Shown here piece after piece: positions 1 to 7,038 of a stretch of 29,383 nucleotides of DNA (position 1 is its first letter; the number at the start of each line of letters is the position of its first letter). The stretch comes from an uncultured Clostridium sp. (lineage in GTDB: Bacteria > Bacillota > Clostridia > TANB77 > CAG-508). The notes under the pieces were generated by a model. That model saw only the letters and a program-made list of their open reading frames with translations, did no database searches and had not been told where the DNA came from. Position numbers and translations under genes: made by a program. Where the stretch lies: assembly GCA_900553985.1 (NCBI GenBank), contig USFW01000021.1:1-29383 (forward strand), written 5' to 3'.

Positions 1-91
1 TTTCTGAATGAAATAAGTAGTCAAAATCCAAAAAAATCATAATTATCAACTATTTCCAGCGGCTAATTCATAAAAAATATTATATAGTAAC
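1..91. repeat. Right-hand part of a long hairpin repeat (cut by window edge)
   Basis: These bases match the right half of the full copy at 21665-21941 almost base for base, from TTTCTGAATGAAATAAGTAG through CAACTATTTCCAGCGG to the terminal ATTATATAGTAAC. The left half lies outside the window. The copy is intergenic, ahead of the DUF1653 gene. No coding potential is visible. Confidence 0.85.
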
Positions 92-120
92 AAGTATTCA
101 TAATTATTTTACCCAATTTG

Positions 121-149
121 TTGCCAATTATTAGAAAATATTATATAAT
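121..149 (+). promoter_or_regulatory. Sigma-A-type promoter for the DUF1653 gene
   Basis: TTGCCA (121-126) and TATAAT (144-149) are separated by exactly 17 nt and lie about 37 nt before the start codon at 186. The -10 region is part of AAAATATTATATAATAAC, which resembles the end of the hairpin repeat finishing at 91 (AAAATATTATATAGTAAC). The promoter may therefore derive from repeat-end sequence; that last point is inference. Confidence 0.6.
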
Positions 150-185
150 AACCATACTAGTTGAATTTAAAAGGAGAGATTAATA

Positions 186-452
186 ATGAATCCAGTAAAA
201 ATAGGCCGTGTTTATCGTCATTTTAAAGGCAATTTTTATTTTGTAGAAAATATAGCTTATGACTCGGAAACCCAAGAAAGAATGGTTGTTTACAAACCTT
301 TATATAATAGAGAAGATAGCAAAACAATCTGGGTAAGACCTGAGAAAATGTTTTTAGAGGAAATCCCTGAAAGACCTGACAATATAACTGGTCAAAAAAT
401 AAGATTTGAATTAGTAGAAGATATAGAAAAAAATTACATTCCTAATATATAA
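186..452 (+). CDS. DUF1653 domain protein
   Basis: This small 88-residue protein matches the DUF1653 pattern. It opens with a GxVYRHFKGNFYFV strand, followed by IAYDSETQE, VVYKPLY and WVRPEKMF blocks, the hallmarks of this short beta-rich domain. No biochemical role is established for the family as far as I know. The ATG follows AAAGGAGAG at good spacing and a clear promoter at 121-149. The C-terminal tail after about residue 65 is less conserved. It lies 78 nt ahead of serS on the same strand. No terminator is obvious between them, so co-transcription is possible. Family assignment is confident; function is unknown. Confidence 0.85.
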   Translation: MNPVKIGRVYRHFKGNFYFVENIAYDSETQERMVVYKPLYNREDSKTIWVRPEKMFLEEIPERPDNITGQKIRFELVEDIEKNYIPNI

Positions 453-529
453 CTTACAATTATGTATATTTATAAATTATATTCTATAAATTTCAATAAA
501 AAAATTAATTCATTTGGAGGTAATAAATA

Positions 530-1816
530 ATGATAGATATTAAACTTTTAAGAGAAAATCCTGAATTAGTAAAGGAAAATATAAAAAATAAATTTCAAGA
601 TCAGAAATTAGTTCTAGTTGATGAAGTTTTAGAACTTGATATAAAAAATAGAGAAGCTAAATTAAATGGAGATAATTTAAGAGCAGAAAGAAAATCTTTA
701 AGCTCTCAAATTGGTGAACTTATGAAAGCTGGAAAAAAAGAAGAAGCTGAAAACATAAAAAAACAAGTTCAAGAAGTTAATTTAAAATTAGAAGAAAATG
801 AAAAGTTAGAAAATGAATACTCTGAAGAAATTAAAAATAGAATGATGAAAATCCCAAATATTATGCACCCTTCAGTCCCTATTGGTAAAGATGACAGTGA
901 AAATGTTGAAATCCAAAAATATGGTGAACCATTAGTCCCTGATTATGAAATTCCTTTTCATGGAGAAATCTTAGAAAAGCTTGGTGGACTTGATTTAGAT
1001 AGTGCTAGAAGAGTAGCTGGGAATGGTTTTTATTATTTAATGGGTAATATCGCTAGACTTCATTCTGCAGTTTTAACATATGCTAGAGATTTTATGATTA
1101 ATAAAGGATTTACTTATTGTATCCCACCTTATATGATTAGATCTGATGTAGTAACTGGTGTTATGAGTTTTGAAGAAATGGACGCTATGATGTATAAAAT
1201 TGAAGGAGAAGACTTATATTTAATTGGTACAAGCGAACATTCTATGATTGGTAAATTCAAAGACCAAATATTAAAAAAAGAAAATATGCCATATAATATG
1301 ACATCATATTCTCCTTGTTTTAGAAAAGAAAAAGGTGCTCATGGAATTGAAGAAAGAGGAGTTTATAGAATTCATCAATTTGAAAAGCAAGAAATGATTG
1401 TTGTTTGTGAACCAGAAGATAGCTGGGAATGGTATGATAAAATGTGGTCATATACAGTTGAATTTTTTAGAAGTATGAATATTCCAGTAAGAACTTTAGA
1501 ATGTTGTTCTGGTGATTTAGCTGATTTGAAAGCAAAATCTTGTGACGTTGAAGCATGGTCACCTAGACAACAAAAATATTTTGAAGTTGGAAGTTGTTCA
1601 AATTTAACTGATGCCCAAGCTAGAAGGTTAGGAATTAGAATTAAAGGTGAAAATGGAAATTACTTTGCTCATACTTTGAATAATACTGTTGTAGCTCCAC
1701 CTCGTATGCTTATTTCTATCGTAGAAAATAATTATCAACCTGATGGTAGTGTTATAATTCCTGAAGTTCTAAGACCTTATATGGGTGGATTAGAAAAAAT
1801 TGAATTAAAGAAATAA
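530..1816 (+). CDS. serS: Seryl-tRNA synthetase
   Basis: Class II aminoacyl-tRNA synthetase that charges tRNA-Ser in the cytoplasm. Residues 1-110 form the expected charged coiled-coil arm that grips the tRNA long variable arm, starting with MIDIKLLRENPELVKENI. The catalytic core shows motif 2 as FRKEKGAHG...HQFEKQE and motif 3 as NNTVVAPPRMLISIVEN. Length (428 aa) is normal. Several core blocks (IGTSEHS, FRKEKGAHGIEERG) differ from the textbook bacterial forms (IPTAE, FRsEAGsaGrDTrG) and look closer to the archaeal-type bacterial subgroup; that comparison is by eye. The ATG follows a GGAGG box at 7-nt spacing. The 78-nt leader is too short for a T-box, so control is not evident. A rho-independent terminator follows at 1853. 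Confidence 0.95.
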   Translation: MIDIKLLRENPELVKENIKNKFQDQKLVLVDEVLELDIKNREAKLNGDNLRAERKSLSSQIGELMKAGKKEEAENIKKQVQEVNLKLEENEKLENEYSEEIKNRMMKIPNIMHPSVPIGKDDSENVEIQKYGEPLVPDYEIPFHGEILEKLGGLDLDSARRVAGNGFYYLMGNIARLHSAVLTYARDFMINKGFTYCIPPYMIRSDVVTGVMSFEEMDAMMYKIEGEDLYLIGTSEHSMIGKFKDQILKKENMPYNMTSYSPCFRKEKGAHGIEERGVYRIHQFEKQEMIVVCEPEDSWEWYDKMWSYTVEFFRSMNIPVRTLECCSGDLADLKAKSCDVEAWSPRQQKYFEVGSCSNLTDAQARRLGIRIKGENGNYFAHTLNNTVVAPPRMLISIVENNYQPDGSVIIPEVLRPYMGGLEKIELKK

Positions 1817-1852
1817 ATATTATATCTAAAATAAATAAAAAATATAAAGAAT

Positions 1853-1912
1853 TTATACAAGTATAGCTATTTCTAAATTTTTCAATATAGATATGCTTGT
1901 ATAAAACTTTTT
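1853..1912 (+). terminator. Terminator after serS
   Basis: TTATACAAG-ATA-CTAT pairs with ATAG-TAT-CTTGTATAA (18-bp arms, two mismatches), followed by AACTTTTT. It lies between serS and engB, so the two are probably separate transcripts. Confidence 0.7.
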
Positions 1913-1971
1913 AAAATGTAATAATATTAAAAATTTTTAGACCAAATAAAAATATAGTAAGGAGTTATCAA

Positions 1972-2568
1972 ATGAATATTAAAAATCCAAAATTTGAAAT
2001 ATCAGCAGTAGGCCCAAAACAATATCCTAAAAATAATTTGCCTGAAATAGTTTTAGTAGGTAAATCTAATGTAGGTAAATCTAGTTTTGTAAATACAATG
2101 ATTAACAGAAAAAAATTAGCAAGAACAAGTAGTGAACCTGGTAAAACTCGTCAAATTAATTTTTATAATATAGATAATTTATTTTATTTTGTTGATTTAC
2201 CTGGCTATGGTTATAGCAAAATGTCTAAAAAAGAACAAGCAGAAGTAGGAAAATTTATTGAAAATTACCTTTTTCATAGAAAAGAAATTTCTTTAATTAT
2301 ATTTTTAATAGATATTAGACACTCTCCTACTAGTAATGATAAGCTAATGTATAACTATATTATTTCTTCGGGTTTACCTTGTTTAATTTTAGCTAATAAA
2401 GCTGACAAAATCGCTATCACTAAGGTAGATGATACTGTAAAAGCTCTACAAAAAGAACTTAATCCTATCGGAGATATTCCTACTTTGCCATTTTCTTCTG
2501 AAAGAAAAATTTATAAGGATGATGTGTGGAATTTTATTGCTCCTTATATTTGTTCTGATGAAATTTAA
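1972..2568 (+). CDS. engB: Ribosome biogenesis GTP-binding protein EngB/YsxC
   Basis: TRAFAC-class GTPase (YihA/YsxC/EngB) required for late assembly of the large ribosomal subunit. The G motifs are in order: G1 GKSNVGKS at residues 30-37, a switch-I region with SSEPGKTRQINFY, G3 DLPGYGYSK near residue 75, and G4 NKAD near residue 143. Length of 198 aa is typical, with the family's N-terminal FEISAVGPKQYP strand. The ATG has an AAGGAG box. In many Firmicutes engB sits next to lon; here it stands alone between two hairpins. Confidence 0.95.
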   Translation: MNIKNPKFEISAVGPKQYPKNNLPEIVLVGKSNVGKSSFVNTMINRKKLARTSSEPGKTRQINFYNIDNLFYFVDLPGYGYSKMSKKEQAEVGKFIENYLFHRKEISLIIFLIDIRHSPTSNDKLMYNYIISSGLPCLILANKADKIAITKVDDTVKALQKELNPIGDIPTLPFSSERKIYKDDVWNFIAPYICSDEI

Positions 2569-2589
2569 TTTTTAATAAATTCAAGTTTT

Positions 2590-2638
2590 TAACAACTATT
2601 CTAATATTTAATAATTTACAATATTCGAATAGTTGTTA
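2590..2638 (+). terminator. Stem-loop after engB
   Basis: TAACAACTATTC (2590-2601) and GAATAGTTGTTA (2627-2638) are perfect 12-bp arms 22 nt after the engB stop codon. The following tract is only moderately T-rich (TATTTAATATATT), so termination efficiency is uncertain. Confidence 0.55.
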
Positions 2639-2716
2639 TATTTAATATATTAAGTTATCCTCTGTTTTATTTTTTGTAATAAAAATTATATATTTTAATA
2701 ATTTTATACTTCAGAA

Positions 2717-2755
2717 AGACTGTTCCTAAAATACTTATATATTTTTGAACAGTCT
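2717..2755 (-). terminator. Stem-loop after the small membrane-protein gene
   Basis: AGACTGTTC (2717-2725) and GAACAGTCT (2747-2755) form perfect 9-bp arms just beyond the 3' end of the minus-strand gene ending at 2767. The T tract on the minus side is weak (TTCTG), so this could be a processing hairpin or a poor terminator. Confidence 0.4.
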
Positions 2756-2766
2756 AAAAATCTTAT

Positions 2767-3042
2767 TTAGCTACAACAACATTTGCATTTTTTCTCTTTT
2801 TTTCTACAACATACCAATAATATTAAAGTTAATATTAGAAGTAAACCTAGAACTATTGCTAACACTATAATTGCTGGTAATGCTACAAGTATTGTTCCTG
2901 CTAAAGCAGCTCCTATAATTATACCTATTACTAAAGTAAATGCTGCTAATAATATAGTTACTACTGCATATAAACAATTTCTTCTTTTGTTGCATTTTTC
3001 TTCTCTATTATCATAGCAATATATCTTTTCTTGTGGCTCCAT
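2767..3042 (-). CDS. Small two-helix membrane protein with cysteine-rich tail
   Basis: I do not recognise a named family. The protein has a short polar N-terminus with several Cys, Lys and Arg residues (CYDNREEKCNKRRNC), two hydrophobic segments (about residues 24-46 and 49-75) joined by a short turn, and a basic, cysteine-rich C-terminus (CCRKKEKKCKCCCS). This predicts a hairpin membrane protein with both ends on the same face, probably cytoplasmic given the positive charges. I place the start at the ATG at 3042 because GGAGG lies 8 nt upstream. An in-frame GTG three codons earlier overlaps the Shine-Dalgarno itself. A perfect inverted repeat sits directly upstream (3056-3083). The cysteines could bind metal or report redox state, but that is speculation. 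Confidence 0.7.
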   Translation of the reverse strand: MEPQEKIYCYDNREEKCNKRRNCLYAVVTILLAAFTLVIGIIIGAALAGTILVALPAIIVLAIVLGLLLILTLILLVCCRKKEKKCKCCCS

Positions 3043-3055
3043 ATAAGTCACCTCC

Positions 3056-3083
3056 AGTATAGTATCTTATTTGATACTATACT
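3056..3083 (-). promoter_or_regulatory. Perfect inverted repeat upstream of the small membrane-protein gene
   Basis: AGTATAGTATC (3056-3066) and GATACTATACT (3073-3083) are perfect 11-bp arms around a 6-nt spacer, ending just before the ribosome binding site. This is what a dimeric repressor operator (GntR, TetR or MarR type) looks like. It could also fold in the mRNA as a 5' hairpin. No regulator gene is adjacent. Confidence 0.6.
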
Positions 3084-3151
3084 ACATTATATGTCGAATT
3101 TTGAAGTTTGTTACTTTTAGCTATTAGTTATCTCTCTCTTTTGCTTTATAG

Positions 3152-3337
3152 TTATTCGGCTTTTTTCTCTATTTTGGTAATTACTTTTTTGGCTTTTTCT
3201 CTTGGTAAAATAACAACATGTCCACATCCTAGGCACTTTAATTTGAAATCCACACCTATTCTTGTTATTTCCCACAATTTACTTCCACAGGGGTGCTGCT
3301 TTTTAGTTCTTACAATATCTCCTATATTGTACTCCAT
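3152..3337 (-). CDS. DUF951 family protein
   Basis: This 61-residue protein has the DUF951 signature throughout: an N-terminal YNIGDIVRTKKQHPCGSKLWEI, then RIGVDFKLKCLGCGHVV and a basic C-terminal helix. The family is common in Firmicutes and has no established function. The HPCGS and CLGCGH cysteines could suggest metal binding, which is inference. The ATG follows AGGTAGG at good spacing. It is 82 nt downstream of gltX on the same strand and may be read through from it. Confidence 0.9.
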   Translation of the reverse strand: MEYNIGDIVRTKKQHPCGSKLWEITRIGVDFKLKCLGCGHVVILPREKAKKVITKIEKKAE

Positions 3338-3419
3338 ACTTTATACCTACCTTTATAATATTTTATCTGACTTATTGTTATTTTATTTATTATTATTATT
3401 TATGCTATTACTTTTTAGT

Positions 3420-5069
3420 TTATTTTATTGCCATTTTTAATCTTTTTTCTATACTTTCTTTTCCTAATACTTGCATTATTTCATACATATCTGGTGTATT
3501 TGTTCTTCCCGTTAATGCTACTCTTATAACTGTACTTACATCACCAACATGAGCTTTATATGCTTCAGGATTTGCTTTAAATTCTTTTACTTCTTTTGCA
3601 TATCCTAATTCACCTGATAATTCTTTTATTTTATCAAACCATTCTTGTTTATCATCATTTTCATTATAATATTTTTCTAAATAAAGTTCTAGTATTCTAT
3701 TAATATCTTCTTTTTCACTTATAACTTGATATGGATATTCTTGTTCTTTATTTAAAAATTTCTCATCATACATATATTCAATATTTTCTTTTACTTCTGA
3801 CCATTTTGAAATATCTTTTCTTGGCTTTTTATTTCCTCTTTCTATTGAGAATATTTTTAAAGCATATTCTTTATCTTTTAACATATCTTTTAGTTCATTA
3901 TCATATTTATTTGCCCATTCTAAAGATTTTTCATATACCTCTTCTGATGTAAACATTGATATTACTGTTTTTCCAACATCAAGTAATTTGATCATATCAA
4001 ATAAAGCTCCACTTACACTCATTTTATTTAACTGTAATTCAAATTCTTCTATTGATTTTTCTTTATTTGCTCTTCTCCAATTCTCAAAATTCGAATTTGC
4101 TATATTCATTAAATACTCTTTTACAGCTTCTTCTGGTATTCCTTCTTCGTCATAATAACTTACTGCTGCTTCTGAATCTTTTCTTTTACTTAATTTTCTT
4201 TTATTTCCATTGTCATTTTTCATAATTGGTGCAATATGTGCATATTTGGGTGCTTTAAATCCTAACTCATGGAATAATTGTAAATGAAGTGGTACAGATG
4301 ATAGCCACTCATCTCCCCTTATTACATGAGTTGTTCTCATTAAATGGTCATCTATTGCATGTGCAAAATGATATGTTGGTAATCCATCTGCTTTTATAAT
4401 TACTATATCTTGATCATTTTCTGGAAAATCAACATTTCCTTTTATTACATCATGATGTTTTATTTTTCTATCTTCTCTTCCTGGAGATTTAAATCTAATT
4501 ATATATTTTTCTCCATTTTCAATTCTTTTTATTGCTTCTTCTACTGTCACATTTCTGCACTTTGCCCACACTCCATAATATCCTGGTCTTATTTTTGCTG
4601 CTTCTTGTTTATTTCTTATTTCTTCTACATCTTCTGGAGTACAGAAACATGGATATGCTTTACCTTGACTTATTAAGTATTTGGCATAACTTTGGTATAT
4701 TTCTTTTCTTTGTGATTGTCTATATGGTCCATAATTTCCTTTTCCTTCTGTTTCTGATATCATACCTTCATCTGGAACTATTCCAAAATCATTTAATGCT
4801 TGTACTATTCCTGTTATTCCATTTTCAACTTCTCTTTTTTGGTCTGTGTCTTCAACTCTTAAAAAGAATACTCCATCAGTTTGAGTAGCTAATTTTCTTG
4901 CAATTACTGATTGATATAATCCACCTATATGCACAAACCCAGTTGGACTAGGTGCAAATCTTGTTACTATTGCTCCTTCTTTTAAATTTCTCTCTGGATA
5001 TTTTTCTTCATAATATGTTATTTCTTTTGCATCTGGAAATATTAAGTTTGCTAAATCTTTATAATCCAT
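3420..5069 (-). CDS. gltX: Glutamyl-tRNA synthetase
   Basis: Class I synthetase that charges tRNA-Glu (and, in Gram-positives lacking GlnRS, often tRNA-Gln). The nucleotide-binding HIGH motif reads HIGG within RFAPSPTGFVHIGGLYQS at residues 37-53, with FLRVEDTD shortly after. The KMSKS loop reads KLSKRKDSEAA near residue 292. The C-terminal anticodon-binding part is helical and ends with the conserved RVALTGRTNTPD block. At 549 aa it is longer than the roughly 480-aa textbook enzyme, because of an N-terminal extension of about 35 residues before the Rossmann fold and a longer C-terminal half. That long form is common in Clostridia. The ATG has a GAGGAG box. I see no T-box leader. Confidence 0.95.
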   Translation of the reverse strand: MDYKDLANLIFPDAKEITYYEEKYPERNLKEGAIVTRFAPSPTGFVHIGGLYQSVIARKLATQTDGVFFLRVEDTDQKREVENGITGIVQALNDFGIVPDEGMISETEGKGNYGPYRQSQRKEIYQSYAKYLISQGKAYPCFCTPEDVEEIRNKQEAAKIRPGYYGVWAKCRNVTVEEAIKRIENGEKYIIRFKSPGREDRKIKHHDVIKGNVDFPENDQDIVIIKADGLPTYHFAHAIDDHLMRTTHVIRGDEWLSSVPLHLQLFHELGFKAPKYAHIAPIMKNDNGNKRKLSKRKDSEAAVSYYDEEGIPEEAVKEYLMNIANSNFENWRRANKEKSIEEFELQLNKMSVSGALFDMIKLLDVGKTVISMFTSEEVYEKSLEWANKYDNELKDMLKDKEYALKIFSIERGNKKPRKDISKWSEVKENIEYMYDEKFLNKEQEYPYQVISEKEDINRILELYLEKYYNENDDKQEWFDKIKELSGELGYAKEVKEFKANPEAYKAHVGDVSTVIRVALTGRTNTPDMYEIMQVLGKESIEKRLKMAIK

Positions 5070-5206
5070 TATTTATCTCTCCTCTTTTTTCTTTTTTACT
5101 TTTGCAATTATATCAAATTTTTGCCTATATTACAAGTTTTAAATAGCCATTATTTCTTTTTCTTTCTGCCACTCTAATATTTGCACTAGCCTATAACTTT
5201 AAACAG

Positions 5207-5253
5207 AAATACACTTTATATAATAAATATTTATTACTATATAAAGTGTATTT
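5207..5253 (-). terminator. Strong stem-loop after the toxin gene
   Basis: AAATACACTTTATATA (5207-5222) and TATATAAAGTGTATTT (5238-5253) are perfect 16-bp arms 55 nt past the toxin stop codon. Both flanks are only partly T-rich, so it may act in either direction or as an RNA-stabilising hairpin. Confidence 0.6.
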
Positions 5254-5307
5254 GTTTAATTTATATTCTTTATCTTCTATATTTAACCAAGTAATTATTT
5301 GCTTTCT

Positions 5308-5574
5308 TTAATTATATATTTCTCTTCTATGTCCCACTTCTAATACTAAAACTATAATTTCTTGATTATTAATTTCACATAATACTCTATAATCTCCAAT
5401 TCGATATCTCCACTGTCCTGACTTATTTTCTACAAGTCCTTTTCCATGTATCCTAGGGTTTTCACAGCCTTCTATATTTTTTTCTAACCATCCAATTATT
5501 AGTGATGCTATATGCTTATCTATTTTTTTCAGTTGCTTTTTGGCTTTATCTGTGAATACTACATTATATCTCAT
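5308..5574 (-). CDS. RelE/ParE-superfamily toxin
   Basis: Toxin half of a type II toxin-antitoxin module. Members of this fold mostly cleave mRNA on the ribosome. The 88-residue protein starts YNVVFTDKAKKQLKKID, has a mid-region GLVENKSGQWRYRIGDYRVLCEI and ends VLEVGHRREIYN, all typical RelE-fold segments with the basic and aromatic residues (Arg, Tyr, His) used for RNA binding and cleavage. It overlaps the antitoxin gene by 4 nt (ATGA), so it is translationally coupled. Exact target and activity cannot be read from sequence. Confidence 0.9.
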   Translation of the reverse strand: MRYNVVFTDKAKKQLKKIDKHIASLIIGWLEKNIEGCENPRIHGKGLVENKSGQWRYRIGDYRVLCEINNQEIIVLVLEVGHRREIYN

Positions 5575-5792
5575 TGTAGTTCCAACTCCTCTTTGATTTC
5601 TTCTATTGTATATGTTTTAGGGTTCTTCTTATATTCTTCCATTGCCTTTTTATAACATTCCAAGTCATATTCATTTTCTATTTTTTCTATTACTGCATTT
5701 CTTACTAAATCTGATAAAGAAATATTATTCATTTCTGCATATGCCTTTATTAATTCTGTTTCTTTATCATTTAATCTTACTGAAATAGTCAT
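5571..5792 (-). CDS. Ribbon-helix-helix antitoxin (RelB/DUF6290-like)
   Basis: Antitoxin of the module. Residues 1-45 show the ribbon-helix-helix pattern: a short beta strand MTISVRLND, then helix 1 (KETELIKAYAEMNN) and helix 2 (SLSDLVRNAVIEKIENEY). The acidic, extended C-terminus (residues 46-73, YTIEEIKEELELQ) should wrap the toxin. It comes first in the operon, as usual for RelBE. The start has AGGGAG upstream. It is probably autoregulated through the palindrome in its own promoter (5815-5843). Confidence 0.88.
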   Translation of the reverse strand: MTISVRLNDKETELIKAYAEMNNISLSDLVRNAVIEKIENEYDLECYKKAMEEYKKNPKTYTIEEIKEELELQ

Positions 5793-5814
5793 AATATCAA
5801 CTCCCTTCTTTTAT

Positions 5815-5843
5815 ATTGTAATACAATGTATTACAATTGTCAA
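5815..5843 (-). promoter_or_regulatory. Toxin-antitoxin promoter with embedded operator
   Basis: On the minus strand TTGACA (5843-5838) and TACAAT (5820-5815) are 17 nt apart. Between and across them lies a perfect palindrome, TTGTAATACA (5816-5825) and TGTATTACAA (5827-5836) around one A. An RHH dimer bound here would block RNA polymerase, which fits antitoxin autorepression. Confidence 0.8.
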
Positions 5844-5885
5844 TGTTGCTATTATTATTTTTCTCAAACAGTCTAATTAATATTC

Positions 5886-5999
5886 GTTACTATTCAAACT
5901 AATTTTATCATTAATTGTTTCAAAGTATATAATATATTATTTTTGAAATATCATGTAAGCAAGCAAATAATTCAAAATTATGGTAAACTGAATAGTAAC
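5886..5999. repeat. 114-bp element with perfect 11-bp terminal inverted repeats
   Basis: GTTACTATTCA (5886-5896) and TGAATAGTAAC (5989-5999) bound an AT-rich stretch that holds a nested TTTCAAA/TTTGAAA hairpin. No ORF lies inside. The GTTACTAT end resembles the end of the larger hairpin repeat at 21665-21941 (GTTACTATATAAT). It may be a miniature inverted-repeat element; no target-site duplication is obvious. Confidence 0.5.
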
Positions 6000-6038
6000 T
6001 TAATTTTCAGTTGTTTATTTCATAATTAAATAGACCTA

Positions 6039-6827
6039 TTATTTTCTTTGCAAGTTTTTTACTATTAAATTTCCTAAAACAAAACACAAAATAGAAATTA
6101 TGAATTCATTTATATTTGTAATTGTAGGCAATAAAATAAATATAGACCCTATTGAAAAACCTATTATACAATAAAAAGTTTTACCATAATTAGTATCTAA
6201 CAATTTCTTTGTTATTTTCATTACAACTATGCTTCCTATTAATAAACCTATTCCCAGTGGAATTAAAACAGGAAAATACAAATTTGCAACTGACTGTAAA
6301 TATAGTGGATATATTCCAAGTAACATTAATATTATTGTACTGCTAACTCCTGGAACTACTATTCCTAACGACATTATTATTCCACATATTATTACGTATA
6401 TAAAATTCACATCTCTTAATTCTGAAATATGTAATCTATTTTCTAAAATAACTGTTCCAACTCCTATAATCATTGCAACTATCATATATATAATATTTTT
6501 TCTATTATATTTTTCTTTTTTATTTACTTCTTTTATTAACTCAGGAATTGTCCCTATTATTAGTCCTATAAAAATTGATTTAGTTTGTATTGGAAATTGA
6601 TAGAAAAAATAATTTAATAAATTGCTAAATAATATTATTCCTATTATTCCTCCCAAAACAATTGGAAATAAATATTTCACATTATTTTTTATATCCTTAA
6701 AAAAATTTAAAACTGAATCTAATAATTTTTCATAGATTCCCATAATCACACATAGTACACCACTGCTGATTCCTGGCAAAATTGCTCCTGCACCAATTAA
6801 TATTCCTTTAAATACATTTAAAATCAC
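6039..6827 (-). CDS. DUF368 membrane protein (PopT-type undecaprenyl-phosphate transporter family)
   Basis: Polytopic membrane protein of the DUF368 family, which includes PopT proteins reported to return undecaprenyl phosphate across the membrane for reuse in wall-polymer synthesis. The N-terminus carries the family's first repeat, FKGILIGAGAILPGISSGVL, and the second half has the matching GIVVPGVSSTIILMLLGIY, an internal duplication. About eight hydrophobic segments are visible in roughly 262 residues. I start at the GTG at 6827, which has GGAGG 5 nt upstream. The longer in-frame GTG at 6839 overlaps that Shine-Dalgarno. The gene is a single unit on the minus strand. Confidence 0.85.
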   Translation of the reverse strand: MILNVFKGILIGAGAILPGISSGVLCVIMGIYEKLLDSVLNFFKDIKNNVKYLFPIVLGGIIGIILFSNLLNYFFYQFPIQTKSIFIGLIIGTIPELIKEVNKKEKYNRKNIIYMIVAMIIGVGTVILENRLHISELRDVNFIYVIICGIIMSLGIVVPGVSSTIILMLLGIYPLYLQSVANLYFPVLIPLGIGLLIGSIVVMKITKKLLDTNYGKTFYCIIGFSIGSIFILLPTITNINEFIISILCFVLGNLIVKNLQRK

Positions 6828-7038
6828 ATTTTCCTCCACTTATTTAATTTATTCACTATTTTATTATATGACTTTATTTTTTGATTAATTACTATGTAAA
6901 ATTCTTTTGTATCAATATAAATATGTTGAAATTTGTCCTAATATTTATTTTTTTAGTCCATGCACTTTTATCTTTTTACTACATATAATGTCTTTGGATA
7001 AGTAAATTCAATATATTAAGTTTTAGTGGAGGTGCATT

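Noticed and set aside
452..530. T-box leader upstream of serS.
   Set aside because: The gap is 78 nt, with no stem I, no T-box sequence and no terminator.
3108..3440. 110-aa hydrophobic ORF opposite the DUF951 gene.
   Set aside because: Antisense T-rich DNA gives Leu/Ser/Phe-rich false ORFs; DUF951 on the minus strand is convincing.
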